A stretch of 34,174 nucleotides of DNA from Planctomycetota bacterium (GTDB lineage Bacteria; Planctomycetota; Phycisphaerae; WQYP01). The notes under the pieces were generated by a model. It saw nothing but the letters and a program-made list of their open reading frames with translations, had not been told where the DNA came from and made no database searches. This document shows, in pieces, positions 17,561 through 26,704 of the stretch. The stretch's first letter is position 1, and the number at the start of each line of letters is the position of its first letter. The stretch is from the NCBI GenBank assembly GCA_021790475.1, contig JAJYDU010000009.1, positions 1 to 34,174 of the forward strand, read 5' to 3'. The position numbers were made by a program, and so were the translations under genes.

Positions 17561-17926
17561 ATGTCTTATGAAGACAAAACCATCGTATGCGTCGATTGCG
17601 GCGCGGAGTTCACGTTCACCGCGGATGAACAGCAACGGTTCGCGGAACGAGGCTTTACCAATGAACCCAAACGTTGCAAAACCTGCCGGGAGACTCGCAA
17701 GAGCCAGCAGGGCGAGGGCGGCCAGGGCGGCGGACGGGGTTTCTCGTCCGGCGGCAGGTCGTCCGGCGGATCAGGCGGTCGCGGATTCTCCTCCGGCCCC
17801 CGTCAAATGTACCCCGCCACGTGCGCTTCCTGCGGGAAGCCCACGGAAGTTCCGTTCAAGCCGTCCGGAAATCGGCCGGTTTATTGTCGTGATTGCTTCC
17901 AGGCCCAGCGGGCAGGCGGACGGTAA
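17561..17926 (+). CDS. Two-zinc-ribbon protein (zf-trcl / CxxC-CxxC type)
   Basis: A 121-aa protein. The N-terminal ribbon (TIVCVDCGAEFTFTADEQQ, then RCKTCRE) matches the 'probable zinc-ribbon' domain family. A Gly/Ser/Arg-rich low-complexity linker (about residues 48-85) leads to a second ribbon (TCASCGKPTEVPFKPSGN, then YCRDCF). Such proteins are widespread in planctomycetes and related phyla and are usually unassigned; the RG-rich linker suggests nucleic-acid contact, which is inference. ATG 17561 has a CAGGGAG SD nine bases upstream. A strong hairpin terminator follows at 18100. Confidence 0.88.
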   Translation: MSYEDKTIVCVDCGAEFTFTADEQQRFAERGFTNEPKRCKTCRETRKSQQGEGGQGGGRGFSSGGRSSGGSGGRGFSSGPRQMYPATCASCGKPTEVPFKPSGNRPVYCRDCFQAQRAGGR

Positions 17927-18099
17927 ATCACCGTGGTCCCGGCGTACCGGGATATCCAGGCGCCGCTATGTTTCGGGCGCATGGCTCTGACTCAGAAACC
18001 CACTATTTGTAGTTTTCCCGGCGACAATGTGTCGCCAACGATGAGCGCTATGATCCGCCGTTCGGTGGAATTCAAGCGAGCTTCTAAATCCACAGGCAA

Positions 18100-18137
18100 A
18101 CGGGCCGGTTCCAGACGAACCGGCCCGTCGTTTTTTT
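18100..18137 (+). terminator. Rho-independent terminator after the zinc-ribbon gene
   Basis: A perfect 11-bp stem ACGGGCCGGTT / AACCGGCCCGT (18100-18110 with 18118-18128) with a seven-base loop is followed, after CG, by seven T (18131-18137). It lies about 175 bases past the zinc-ribbon stop codon. Confidence 0.85.
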
Positions 18138-18395
18138 ATAGTGATTGCTATTGAACATACCGTTTATGCTTCGCGGAGCTGATAAGCAGGCCGAATCGGC
18201 GCCAAGGCGCGACGACGGCGAGCGTCCATCGGGGCGGCAACGACGCGCGGGCCGGGAGGCCCGCGGCAAAATAATCCATCCTCGCCTGGAGAAATCCTTC
18301 GTGGTTTCCCTCTGATCGCAACGGCGATGAACCCTCCCATCGACACCACGCCGAATCTGTCATGCACCCGAACACCGGCTCCGCGAGAACAGCGA

Positions 18396-18424
18396 CTGGC
18401 GGCGGAAACACCGCCGCCTATAAT
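18396..18424 (+). promoter_or_regulatory. Candidate acnA promoter with an inverted repeat in its spacer
   Basis: A perfect -10 TATAAT is at 18419-18424, and 17 bases upstream is CTGGCG (18396-18401, three matches). A perfect 8-bp palindrome GGCGGCGG-AAACA-CCGCCGCC (18398-18418) fills the spacer and ends directly against the -10 box. A transcript start near 18431 would leave about 48 bases of leader, with AAGGA as SD. Confidence 0.45.
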
Positions 18425-18478
18425 TCAATCCCGGCAGCCATAGGAATCGGAATGACTTTGTAGAAGGACTAAAGCAGT

Positions 18479-21253
18479 ATGAGAGCGAAAAAGGATTTCT
18501 TTTCCGCCCGCACGACCGTAGATACCCCCCTGGGCAAGCGAATCATCTATCGTCTCGACGCCCTTAAAAAGTTCGGATCAATCGAGAATCTTCCCTACAG
18601 CATCAAGGTGCTCCTGGAAGCGTGCCTGCGCAATTGCGACGGACATATCGTGACGCCCGGGGATGTCGAAGCCGTCGCCCGTTACGATGCCCGTCAATCC
18701 CGACAGATCTCGGGAGTCGAAATCCCCTTTCTGCCCGGTCGCGTGGTGCTCCAGGATTTCACCGGCGTGCCGGCCGTGGTGGACCTGGCGGCCATGCGTT
18801 CAGCCATGGTCCGCATGGGCGGCGATCCGAAAAAGGTGAACCCCCTTGTCCCCTGCGATCTGGTGATCGACCACAGCGTGCAGGTGGACGTCTTCGCCAG
18901 CGGCATGGCGTTGCGGATCAACAGCCGGCTCGAGTTCGAGCGCAATCTCGAACGCTACGAGTTTCTCAAATGGGGCCGGCAGGCATTGGATAACTTCCGC
19001 GTGGTTCCGCCGGCGACCGGCATCGTGCACCAGGTGAATCTGGAATACCTGGCCAGGGTGGTCTGGGAAAAGGACGGCGTATTGTTTCCGGATTCACTCG
19101 TCGGAACCGATTCGCACACCACCATGATCAACGGCCTGGGCGTGGTGGGCTGGGGCGTCGGCGGCATCGAGGCGGAAGCGGTCATGCTCGGCCAGCCCAT
19201 TTACATGCTTTTGCCGGAAGTGATCGGTTTTGAACTTGTCGGAAAATTGCGTGAAGGATGCACCGCTACGGACCTGGTGCTCACCGTCACCGAGATGCTC
19301 CGCGAGCACGGCGTGGTGGACAAATTCGTTGAGTTTTACGGCTCCGGCCTGGATCAGATGCCCGTGGCCAACCGCGCCACCATCGCCAACATGGCCCCGG
19401 AATATGGCGCCACCATCGGGTTTTTCCCCATTGATGAGAATGTATTGGCATATCTGAGATTGACCGGACGCGATGAAAAACTCGTCCAAACCGTTGCGCA
19501 GTACGCCAGACTCCAGGGACTGTGGCGCGATGATCGGCGCGACATAGCCTACGGCGGCGGACTGCGCCTCGATCTGGCGCAGGTGGAGCCGTCGCTGGCC
19601 GGTCCGCGCCGGCCGCAGGACCGCATCGCCCTGGGCGCCATGCAGTCGCAGTGGCGGCAGGATTTATCCGTCCTTTACAACAAAACCGCGCCGGTGCGGG
19701 CGGCCACCGTGCAAAGCTGGGAAGACGAAGGCGGCCATCCCGCGAACTCCCGGGATTGTGGCGGCGCGCCGGTGCGAGCCGATCCCGGCTTCGATGGCGT
19801 GCTGGTGGAAAATGATGGAAAAAACTTCGCGCTCAAGCATGGCGCGGTGGTCATCGCCGCCATCACCAGTTGTACCAACACCAGCAATCCCAGCGTCATG
19901 ATCGCCGCCGGCCTGGCGGCCAAAAAAGCCGCCGAACGCGGCTTGACGCGTAAACCCTGGGTGAAAACTTCGCTGGCTCCCGGTTCCAAGGTGGTGGTCG
20001 ATTACCTGGAAAAAGCGGGCCTGATGAAACACCTGGAGGCTTGCGGGTTTTATCTCGTCGGCTTCGGCTGCACCACCTGCATCGGCAATTCCGGGCCGTT
20101 ACCGGAGCCGATCCGCAAGGCCATACACGAAAACGATCTGGTGGCCGCGGCGGTGCTTTCCGGAAACCGCAACTTTGAAGGCCGCATCAGTCCCGATGTG
20201 AAAGCCAATTACCTGGCTTCGCCGCCGCTGGTGGTCGTTTACGCCCTGGCCGGCACGGTGGACATTGATCTCGAACGCGAGCCGCTCGGTTACGACGGAA
20301 AGAACCGCCCGGTTCTGCTCAAGGATGTCTGGCCCACGCAGGGCGAAATCGAACGGACCGTCGCACAAGCCGTGGCCGGCGAACAGTTTCGCACCCGCTA
20401 CGCCAACGTGTTTGAAGGCTCCGCCGAATGGAAGGCCATAAACACAGGCGCCGGCGACATTTTTGAATGGCGCGACCGGAGCACCTATATTCAGGAACCG
20501 CCGTTCTTTATTCAGATGAAGCCGCAAGCCGCTCCGATCCACTCGATCCAAAACGCGCGCTGTCTGGCCTGGCTGGGCGATTCGATCACGACCGATCACA
20601 TCAGCCCGGCCGGTTCCATCCCCAAAAACAGCCCCGCCGGGAAATATCTCCTGGAACATGGCGTGGAATCGAAAATGTTCAACAGTTATGGCTCGCGCCG
20701 CGGGAACGATCGTGTCATGACCCGCGGAACTTTCGCCAACATCCGTGTGAAAAACAAGCTTGCGCCTGGAACTGAAGGCGGCGTGACCACCGATCTGCTC
20801 GATGGTACGGTCCAACCGATTTACGACGCGGCCATGCACTACCAACAGGCCGGGGTTCCGCTGGTGATTCTGGCCGGCAAGGACTACGGCATGGGTTCCA
20901 GCCGCGACTGGGCCGCCAAAGGAACCTTTCTGCTGGGCGTCAGGGCGGTAATCGCGGTGAGTTTTGAACGCATCCATCGCAGCAACCTGGTGGGCATGGG
21001 CGTGCTGCCGCTGACCTTCCAGGGCGGGCAGACGGCCGGGAGCCTTGGCCTGAACGGCCGGGAGATTTTCGACATTGAGTTGCCAGCGGACCTTCAACCG
21101 CGGCAGGAAGTGAAGGTCATCGCCCGCGCGATCGAAGGAAAGAAGATCGAATTTACCACTCTATGCCGCATCGATACGCCCGTGGAAGTGGATTATTACC
21201 GCAACGGGGGGATTCTGCATACGGTTCTTCGCCGCATGGCGGCGACACACTGA
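18479..21253 (+). CDS. acnA: Aconitate hydratase A
   Basis: A 924-aa aconitase of the AcnA/IRP1 type, which isomerises citrate and isocitrate through a 4Fe-4S cluster in the TCA cycle. The cluster cysteines are visible in [14 protein letters not shown] and in [14 protein letters not shown]. Other signatures are [21 protein letters not shown], substrate-binding [19 protein letters not shown] and, in the C-terminal swivel domain, [16 protein letters not shown]. The length is slightly above the usual 890-900, with extra residues just before the first cluster cysteine (about 400-440). The ATG has an AAGGA SD 11 bases upstream. It is monocistronic by position; a palindrome abutting its -10 box hints at regulation. 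Confidence 0.97.
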   Translation: MRAKKDFFSARTTVDTPLGKRIIYRLDALKKFGSIENLPYSIKVLLEACLRNCDGHIVTPGDVEAVARYDARQSRQISGVEIPFLPGRVVLQDFTGVPAVVDLAAMRSAMVRMGGDPKKVNPLVPCDLVIDHSVQVDVFASGMALRINSRLEFERNLERYEFLKWGRQALDNFRVVPPATGIVHQVNLEYLARVVWEKDGVLFPDSLVGTDSHTTMINGLGVVGWGVGGIEAEAVMLGQPIYMLLPEVIGFELVGKLREGCTATDLVLTVTEMLREHGVVDKFVEFYGSGLDQMPVANRATIANMAPEYGATIGFFPIDENVLAYLRLTGRDEKLVQTVAQYARLQGLWRDDRRDIAYGGGLRLDLAQVEPSLAGPRRPQDRIALGAMQSQWRQDLSVLYNKTAPVRAATVQSWEDEGGHPANSRDCGGAPVRADPGFDGVLVENDGKNFALKHGAVVIAAITSCTNTSNPSVMIAAGLAAKKAAERGLTRKPWVKTSLAPGSKVVVDYLEKAGLMKHLEACGFYLVGFGCTTCIGNSGPLPEPIRKAIHENDLVAAAVLSGNRNFEGRISPDVKANYLASPPLVVVYALAGTVDIDLEREPLGYDGKNRPVLLKDVWPTQGEIERTVAQAVAGEQFRTRYANVFEGSAEWKAINTGAGDIFEWRDRSTYIQEPPFFIQMKPQAAPIHSIQNARCLAWLGDSITTDHISPAGSIPKNSPAGKYLLEHGVESKMFNSYGSRRGNDRVMTRGTFANIRVKNKLAPGTEGGVTTDLLDGTVQPIYDAAMHYQQAGVPLVILAGKDYGMGSSRDWAAKGTFLLGVRAVIAVSFERIHRSNLVGMGVLPLTFQGGQTAGSLGLNGREIFDIELPADLQPRQEVKVIARAIEGKKIEFTTLCRIDTPVEVDYYRNGGILHTVLRRMAATH

Positions 21254-21373
21254 CGCCAGGATGGAGCAATGGCAAGAGAAAGATTATTTAGATTTTTTCC
21301 TTGTCAAGGATATGTTGAATATGCCCTGCTCCTCAAACTGGGGGTCATGCCTGCCGGCGTGAATCAGGAAACC

Positions 21374-21392
21374 GGCGGTCTGGAAGACCGCC
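21374..21392. repeat. Repeat family C hairpin, copy 2
   Basis: An 8-bp stem GGCGGTCT / AGACCGCC closes a GGA loop, flanked by ACC and CCCCG. It lies in the 187-base gap between the convergent acnA and xseA genes. The stem differs from copy 1 (14582) by one base pair, changed on both sides. A short plus-strand frame (21269-21502) crosses it and is not called a gene. Confidence 0.8.
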
Positions 21393-21440
21393 CCCCGAAT
21401 CAAGACCAAGCGGCCAGGGCCGCTGCCGGGCGTGCTGAGA

Positions 21441-22958
21441 TTACGCATCCGCCGGATTTTCCACGACGCTTTGGAAGGATCCGTCGGAGAGGCGCGTGGT
21501 AACGCGCCGGCCGGAAATCGCCTGCCGCACGCGGCTGATAATCGCGCCATGTTCATCCATGGTAATGGAAAAACCTCTCTCCAGGACGCGGTGCGGACTG
21601 GCCAAATCCAAACGATTCGCCAGGTTGGAAAGCTGCAGCCGCGCGCGTTCGAGCCGTCCGGCCGCCGCCGCCGGCAGTGCCGTTTCCATGGGTTTAAGTC
21701 GCGCGAAAAACTCCACGAACCGCCAACGCGGTGAGGCCGCCCGCATCCGACCGGCGGTTGTATTCAAGCCGGCCAGCGCTTCTTTCACGCGCCGCAGAAG
21801 AATTTCAGAGAGCCGCCGCTGGGCGTCCTCCAGGCGCCGCCAACCCTGCGCTACCGCATGTCGCGGCTCAATCCGCCGCACCTGGCCGGCGAGCTGTTCG
21901 GTTCTACGCTGGTTGATGGCCAAGGCGCGCCGCAATCCATCCACCACCCGGCTGCGGAGCAGGGTCAACAAATGATTTTTTTCCGCCAGAAGACGGGAAG
22001 CGTACATTTGTATCAGTTCACGGTACGAAGCGAGTTGATCCCGAAACACCCGCACGTCCGGGATACTCAGCTCCGTGACGGCCGTCGGAGTCGAACCTCG
22101 CAGATCGGCTACCAGGTCGGCAATGGTGGTATCCGGCTCGTGGCCGATGCCGGTGGCGATTGGAATCCGGCTCGCCGCGATGGCACGGGCGACGACCTCT
22201 TCGTTGAAGGCCCATAGATCTTCCAGGGAGCCGCCGCCGCGCACCAGCAGGATCAAATCGACGCCGCCGATCCGTGCGGCATAGCGGTTGACCATTTCAA
22301 TCGCCTGGGCTATCTGCCCCGCCGCGACCGCTCCCTGCACCTGCACCGGCAGAAGCATCGTATGAAGTCCAGGAAAACGCCGATAGGCCGTGGTCAGCAC
22401 GTCTTGGAGGACATCGCCGGTGGGGCTGGTAATGATGACCACGCGCCGGGGCAGCTTGGGTAAAGGCCGTTTGCGTTGCGTATCAAAAAGCCCCTGATCC
22501 CGGAGTTTTTCGTAAAGCCGGCGAAAAGCCAGTTCCAACTCGCCCTCTCCCCGCGGCCGCAACCGATTCACGTAGAGTTGCACCTTCCCCTGCGACTCAT
22601 AGATGCGAATCGTCCCTTGCGCCACCACCGCCAAACCATCCCGCGGAGAAAATCCCAAGCGGGCAAGTGCGTCGCGCCACAGCACGCAAGGCAATTCGGA
22701 GGCTGAATCCTTCAGCGTGAAAAAGGCATGTCCCTTCGAATAAACTTTGAAATTGGATATCTCCCCCTGCACCAGCAAAACCGGCGGCAACTGCACGGCC
22801 AGCGCCTGCTGAATCATGCTGTTAACCTGACTGACCGTTCGAATCGGCCCAGGCTCGGGAACATCCGGTTCAACCGCAGGCGCCGCGGCGTTTGTCCGGC
22901 GCGGCGGCCCCAAGTTCCGGTTGGGGGAATCGTCCGGTTCAAAAAGGTTGGGAATCAT
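21441..22958 (-). CDS. xseA: Exodeoxyribonuclease VII large subunit
   Basis: A 505-aa protein, the catalytic subunit of ExoVII, which degrades single-stranded DNA to oligonucleotides together with several small XseB subunits. After a Pro-rich N-terminal extension of about 35 residues come the OB-fold domain (LVQGEISNFKVYSKGHAFFTLKD), the catalytic domain (VVIITSPTGDVLQDV, LVRGGGSLEDLWAFN, ATGIGHEPDTTIADLVAD) and a long coiled-coil C-terminal region with the final GFSITMDEHGAII segment. No XseB reading frame is seen next to it, although xseB often follows xseA. The ATG 22958 is 48 bases downstream of the lysA stop, so the gene is probably last in that transcript. Confidence 0.95.
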   Translation of the reverse strand: MIPNLFEPDDSPNRNLGPPRRTNAAAPAVEPDVPEPGPIRTVSQVNSMIQQALAVQLPPVLLVQGEISNFKVYSKGHAFFTLKDSASELPCVLWRDALARLGFSPRDGLAVVAQGTIRIYESQGKVQLYVNRLRPRGEGELELAFRRLYEKLRDQGLFDTQRKRPLPKLPRRVVIITSPTGDVLQDVLTTAYRRFPGLHTMLLPVQVQGAVAAGQIAQAIEMVNRYAARIGGVDLILLVRGGGSLEDLWAFNEEVVARAIAASRIPIATGIGHEPDTTIADLVADLRGSTPTAVTELSIPDVRVFRDQLASYRELIQMYASRLLAEKNHLLTLLRSRVVDGLRRALAINQRRTEQLAGQVRRIEPRHAVAQGWRRLEDAQRRLSEILLRRVKEALAGLNTTAGRMRAASPRWRFVEFFARLKPMETALPAAAAGRLERARLQLSNLANRLDLASPHRVLERGFSITMDEHGAIISRVRQAISGRRVTTRLSDGSFQSVVENPADA

Positions 22959-23006
22959 GTTTGTCCGTTCCGAGCGGCGAATAGCAGTCAGGAGCCGTTT
23001 CCATAT

Positions 23007-24287
23007 TTATTCTTCGCCGGCGATTAAATCCCGGTAGGTTTCGCGGCGGCGGATAACGCGCCAGACTGAACCATCCACGAGAACCTCCACGGCGCGCGGG
23101 CGGGTGTTGTACTGGCTGCTCATGGCGAAGCCGTAGGCCCCCGTCGAAAATACGGCCAGCAACGCGCCGCGTTGCAGGACCGGCAGCCAGCGATCGCGCG
23201 CCAGGTAATCACCGCTTTCGCAGATGGGTCCAACCACGTCGACTTTTTCATCGCCGGGGATGCGCAGCGAGCTAAGCCGACGGGGCGGGACCCGCGCCGG
23301 GCCGGGATTTACCGGCCAGATAAAATGATAACTTTCGTAGAGCGTCGGGCGGATCAGATCGTTCATGGCGGCATCGACGATAATGAACTTTTTTTTCCCT
23401 CCCTGCTTGGCGTATTGGACGCGGCTGACCAGAATGCCGGCGTTGCAGGATATGGAGCGGCCCGGCTCGAGAATGACCCGCAGGTTCCGGCCGACGAGCA
23501 ACGGGACGATGGCGGCGGCGTATTCGGCGGCGGACGGGGCTTCATTACCTTCGTAAAAAGCGGCAAAACCGCCTCCGATGTCGATGGTGTCAATCACCAT
23601 GCCCCGGCGGGCCAGACGATCAATCAGCGCCAGCGCTTTGCCGATGGCGTTCACAAAAGGCCGGGGCGATTGGATCGGCGAGCCAATATGCAGATGCAGC
23701 GCGTGAAGGCGGGCGTGGGCGGCGCGGGAAGCCTGGCTATAAAAATCGGCGGCGCGATTGATATCAATGCCGAACTTGGTTTCTTTTTTTCCGGTCAGCG
23801 TCTTACGGTGTGTGCCGCGGCTGGACACATCAGGATTGACACGCAACGCGGCCTGGGCAACAACGCCGCGCAGAGAGGCGAGGCGATCAAGGTTCCAGAA
23901 CTCCTCTTCGCTTTCGATGTTGAACCAGCCGATGCCGGCGGCGAGCGCTTCGTTGATTTCTCTATCGGTTTTTCCCACGCCGGCAAAGACAATCGTAGCC
24001 GGATCGGCGCCGATCTGGAGCGCGCGAAACAGCTCTCCGCCGGAGACCACGTCAAACCCGCTGCCGCACCGGCGAAGTTCGCGCAGGATGGCCAGGTTGC
24101 CGCAGGATTTGACGGAATAACAGATCAGCGGCTGCAACGGCGCGAACGCCCTGGCGAATCGCTGAAAATGGACACCCAGGGTGGCCTTGCTGTAAATGTA
24201 CGCGGGGGTGCCGGCGGATCGGACAATGTCGTCCACGGCGACGTTTTCGCAATACAGCTTGCCGCGACGATATTGGAAATAGTCCAT
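23007..24287 (-). CDS. lysA: Diaminopimelate decarboxylase
   Basis: A 426-aa PLP enzyme that decarboxylates meso-DAP to L-lysine, the last step of the DAP pathway. It has the fold-III layout: PLP lysine K60 in CYSVKSCGN, FDVVSGGEL, the HLHIGSPI loop, glycine-rich phosphate-binding DIGGGFAAFYEG, EPGRSISCNAG, and the CESGDYLARDR and GAYGFAMSSQYNTRPR motifs, which hold the Cys and Tyr completed across the dimer. It starts 21 bases after the stop of the TIM-barrel isomerase gene and is followed 48 bases later by xseA. There is no obvious SD, consistent with translation in an operon. Presence of lysA implies a DAP route, in line with planctomycete peptidoglycan. Confidence 0.96.
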   Translation of the reverse strand: MDYFQYRRGKLYCENVAVDDIVRSAGTPAYIYSKATLGVHFQRFARAFAPLQPLICYSVKSCGNLAILRELRRCGSGFDVVSGGELFRALQIGADPATIVFAGVGKTDREINEALAAGIGWFNIESEEEFWNLDRLASLRGVVAQAALRVNPDVSSRGTHRKTLTGKKETKFGIDINRAADFYSQASRAAHARLHALHLHIGSPIQSPRPFVNAIGKALALIDRLARRGMVIDTIDIGGGFAAFYEGNEAPSAAEYAAAIVPLLVGRNLRVILEPGRSISCNAGILVSRVQYAKQGGKKKFIIVDAAMNDLIRPTLYESYHFIWPVNPGPARVPPRRLSSLRIPGDEKVDVVGPICESGDYLARDRWLPVLQRGALLAVFSTGAYGFAMSSQYNTRPRAVEVLVDGSVWRVIRRRETYRDLIAGEE

Positions 24288-24308
24288 AGCGAAATAATTT
24301 CCGCGGAT

Positions 24309-25133
24309 TCAGGAAAAAAAGCGATGCAGATAATCGAAAGCTTCCCGGGCGGCCTGCTCGGCGGTGGTTTCATAGGGATATAGTTCGACGGTAACCCAGC
24401 CGTCATAATCAATTTCACCCAGGGCGGTGAACAGAGCGGAAAAGTCGATCGCGCCATGGCCGGGAATCAGGTGCTGGTGCACGCGATTGGGAGCGATGTC
24501 CTCCAGGTGCACGTGGGCGATCCATTGCCGCTGCGCGCGGAGCACGGCGGCGGGGTCTTCGTCGACGCAGAAAAAATGACCCACATCACAATTCATTTTC
24601 AAATTCGGATGAGCGATACGCTGGAGAAAATCGACGCACTGGCGGCTGGTTTGAATCAGGAGGCCCGGTTCGGGTTCGACCAGCAGCATGACGCCGGCTT
24701 GCCGGGCCGCCGGCAGGACCTGGCGCAGTCCGTCTTCGTAAATTGCCAGGGCCTCCGGGCGATTCATATCGGAAAGCGGTCCCCCCGGCTCCAGCGACAT
24801 GGTACGGGCGCCGAGTTTCGCCGCCAGGCGAATGCAGGCGAGGGTATGATCGATGCGCATTTTTCGCCGGTGCGGATCTTTCTCAATCCAGGAGGGATGG
24901 TAGGTGTCGCCCAGGGCAAAAAGCGTAAAGGCATTGATATTGGAGACGCAGAGTCGATAATCGGCGATCGTTTTCACCAGGCTGGCTACGCGCTCGTCCG
25001 GCATGTGCGGGGGCCAGGCATGGGGAACATCCGCCATGATTTCGACACCGCCGTAACCGGTCCGCGCGATGACGGCGATGGCCTCCTCCAGCGAGATTCG
25101 TTTGAACGCATTGGTGGAGAAGGCGAGTTTCAT
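24309..25133 (-). CDS. Sugar-phosphate isomerase/epimerase (xylose-isomerase-like TIM barrel)
   Basis: A 274-aa AP-endonuclease-2/xylose-isomerase-like TIM barrel. Metal-ligand positions are visible: Glu in LLVEPEPG, Asp/His in NCDVGHFF, His in HVHLED and Glu in VTVELYPY. The N-terminal MKLAFSTNAF and GYGGVEIM strands are typical for sugar-phosphate isomerases/epimerases and inosose dehydratase-like enzymes. The substrate cannot be inferred. It starts at ATG 25133 without a visible SD, 96 bases after rplK, and runs 21 bases ahead of lysA. The position within a ribosomal/lysine gene string gives no functional clue. Confidence 0.85.
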   Translation of the reverse strand: MKLAFSTNAFKRISLEEAIAVIARTGYGGVEIMADVPHAWPPHMPDERVASLVKTIADYRLCVSNINAFTLFALGDTYHPSWIEKDPHRRKMRIDHTLACIRLAAKLGARTMSLEPGGPLSDMNRPEALAIYEDGLRQVLPAARQAGVMLLVEPEPGLLIQTSRQCVDFLQRIAHPNLKMNCDVGHFFCVDEDPAAVLRAQRQWIAHVHLEDIAPNRVHQHLIPGHGAIDFSALFTALGEIDYDGWVTVELYPYETTAEQAAREAFDYLHRFFS

Positions 25134-25229
25134 GATGGAGGATTCTCACGGAGCGGTCACGGCAGCGGGTGCGGACCCATGCGGGGTCGCTCCGGCTCGC
25201 CGGAATGCGGCGACAAGGCCGCGGAATCA

Positions 25230-25661
25230 TCAGTCGGCGATCTCGACGCCCATGGAACGGGCGGAACCGGCGAGAATTTTTTCCGCGGCTTGAACCGAGG
25301 AGGCGTTGAGGTCGGGAAGTTTTTCCTGGGCTAATTTGCGAAGCTGGGCTTTGGTAAGTTTGCCCACTTTATTCTTGTTCGGTTCGCCGCTGCCTTTTTC
25401 GATGCCGAGCAAATCTTTGATCATGACCGACGCCGGCGGCGTCTTGACGAGGAAATCGAAGGTGCGGTCGCTATAGACCGTCACTTCGACGCCGACGACC
25501 TTGCCCTTCAGGACGGCGGTGGCGGCGTTGAACCGCTGGATGAATTGGCCGGGATTGACGCCATTGGCGCCCAGCACGGGACCAATGGGCGGAGCCGGGG
25601 TCGCGGTTCCGCCGGGAGCCTGCATTTTGAATTTTTTGACTACTTCTTTGACTTTAGCCAT
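25230..25661 (-). CDS. rplK: Ribosomal protein L11
   Basis: A 143-aa protein of standard length. The N-terminal domain has KMQAPGGTATPAPPIGPVLG and the C-terminal rRNA-binding domain has KTPPASVMIKDLLGIEKGSG and NASSVQAAEKILAGSARSMG. It forms the GTPase-associated stalk base with 23S rRNA. The ATG has AAGGA eight bases upstream. Normally rplA (L1) follows rplK closely, often overlapping in regulation. Here a 96-base gap leads to a metabolic gene, so the L1-mediated autogenous control of rplK-rplA would not apply in cis in the usual way. Confidence 0.97.
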   Translation of the reverse strand: MAKVKEVVKKFKMQAPGGTATPAPPIGPVLGANGVNPGQFIQRFNAATAVLKGKVVGVEVTVYSDRTFDFLVKTPPASVMIKDLLGIEKGSGEPNKNKVGKLTKAQLRKLAQEKLPDLNASSVQAAEKILAGSARSMGVEIAD

Positions 25662-25697
25662 GGTTGCATCCTTCTATCACATATTCATAATTAGAAA

Positions 25698-26012
25698 TCA
25701 AAGTACATCTCTCCGCGGGCTTTGGGAATCCGCTTCGGATCCACCGCCCTGAACCACCCGCACGTTCCAGCGGCCATCGTCGCGGCGGGGCGAGCGCCAT
25801 TGTCGCCAGCGGCGTTTGATCGCCATAGTTCCAACCACCAGGGCGGTCAGAACCGCCGCGCCCAGGAGCAGTATGCAAAACACAAACAACCCGGCCAGCA
25901 TCAATGGCGCCAGCACGAGTAACGCAAAAACAATCCCGATCCCGCGCGGCGTATGCGAGAGCCGGCCGGGGCGAGAGGCGGGGTGCGACTGGTGAAATAC
26001 CATACGAACCAT
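25698..26012 (-). CDS. Small membrane protein of unknown function between nusG and rplK
   Basis: About 104 aa from ATG 26012 (MVRMVFHQ); the frame also has a TTG at 26036. A basic N-terminus leads to a long hydrophobic stretch (GIGIVFALLVLAPLMLAGLF continuing to VLTALVVGTMAIK), enough for one long or two short helices, then a basic, polar tail with KRRWRQWRSPRR. It lies 84 bases after nusG and 36 bases before rplK on the same strand, so it is probably co-transcribed. I do not recognise it. The SD is weak, and the call rests on the membrane-protein character and the position. Confidence 0.55.
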   Translation of the reverse strand: MVRMVFHQSHPASRPGRLSHTPRGIGIVFALLVLAPLMLAGLFVFCILLLGAAVLTALVVGTMAIKRRWRQWRSPRRDDGRWNVRVVQGGGSEADSQSPRRDVL

Positions 26013-26096
26013 ATTATTAACCCGCCTTGGCCGCAATCAAGGCTTTGGCCATCCCGGCGGACCGGAACGGACAGCACGGCCGGCACAACAGGCCGC

Positions 26097-26684
26097 TTAC
26101 TGCATTTTCTCAAGCTGCCAGTATTCCACTTCCAAAGGCGTGGCGCGGCCGAAAATGGTGACAATGACGCGCACCACACCCTTGTCGGGAAAAATCTCGT
26201 CCACATTTCCCTCGAAATTTTCGAACGGACCTTCCCATATCTTGACCCGATCTCCCTTCTGGAAATCGACCTTGACGGTGGGACCGGCCTCCGGTTTTTC
26301 GGCTTCGGCAATAATCTTTTCAACCTCTTTGGGCTTGATCGGTTCGGGGCGGTTCTTCTGACCGATAAAGTCTCCGACATCCCGGGTTTCCTTAAAAAGG
26401 TCCCAGGCCCGTTCCTCCATCTCGCCGTCGCTCTTGAGCTGCATTTCCACAAATACGTAGCCGGGATAAAGCTTGTGTTCCGCAACTTTCTGCTGACCGG
26501 ACTTCACCCGCTTGATGCGTTCGCGCGGCACCAGGATTCGGCCGATGAGGTCGCCGAGATTTTCCATTTTGACTTTTCGTTCGAGCGCCTCGCGCACCTG
26601 GTCTTCACGGTTGGACGCGACGCGCAAGACGAACCATTGTTTGGTCGATTCCGTCGTCGGGACCTGCGCCGGCTGGTCTGTCAT
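26097..26684 (-). CDS. nusG: Transcription termination/antitermination factor NusG
   Basis: A 195-aa protein. The NGN domain shows QWFVLRVASNREDQVREAL, the LVPRERIKRVKSGQ region and KLYPGYVFVEM, and the C-terminal KOW domain shows FQKGDRVKIWEGPFENFEG and VTIFGRATPLEVEYWQLEKM. NusG binds RNA polymerase and couples it to Rho or the ribosome. The frame is open upstream, but ATG 26684 (MTDQPAQVPTTES), with GGGA about 10 bases upstream, lies just after the secE stop (20 bases) and gives the family length. Confidence 0.96.
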   Translation of the reverse strand: MTDQPAQVPTTESTKQWFVLRVASNREDQVREALERKVKMENLGDLIGRILVPRERIKRVKSGQQKVAEHKLYPGYVFVEMQLKSDGEMEERAWDLFKETRDVGDFIGQKNRPEPIKPKEVEKIIAEAEKPEAGPTVKVDFQKGDRVKIWEGPFENFEGNVDEIFPDKGVVRVIVTIFGRATPLEVEYWQLEKMQ

Positions 26685-26704
26685 TCGATTTTTCCCGTTG
26701 TGAA

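Larger units (their letters stand above)
17927..18478. other. Intergenic region with terminator, hairpins and aconitase promoter
   Basis: This is 552 bases without a gene I can support. It contains a short hairpin GGCGACA-ATG-TGTCGCC at 18020-18036, a textbook terminator at 18100-18137, a perfect 8-bp hairpin CGCGGGCC-GGGA-GGCCCGCG at 18246-18265, and the aconitase promoter with its inverted repeat near 18398-18424. Short open frames on both strands cross these elements and lack SD sequences. Confidence 0.6.

Noticed and set aside
17933-18154. 73-codon plus-strand frame after the zinc-ribbon gene
   Set aside because: It runs through the strong terminator at 18100-18137 and has no SD.
18148-18411. 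87-codon minus-strand frame upstream of acnA
   Set aside because: It crosses two perfect hairpins and has no SD or promoter. It may be part of a dispersed repeat but is not supportable as a gene.
23172-24383. 403-codon plus-strand frame opposite lysA
   Set aside because: lysA on the minus strand has all decarboxylase motifs; the plus-strand frame shows none.
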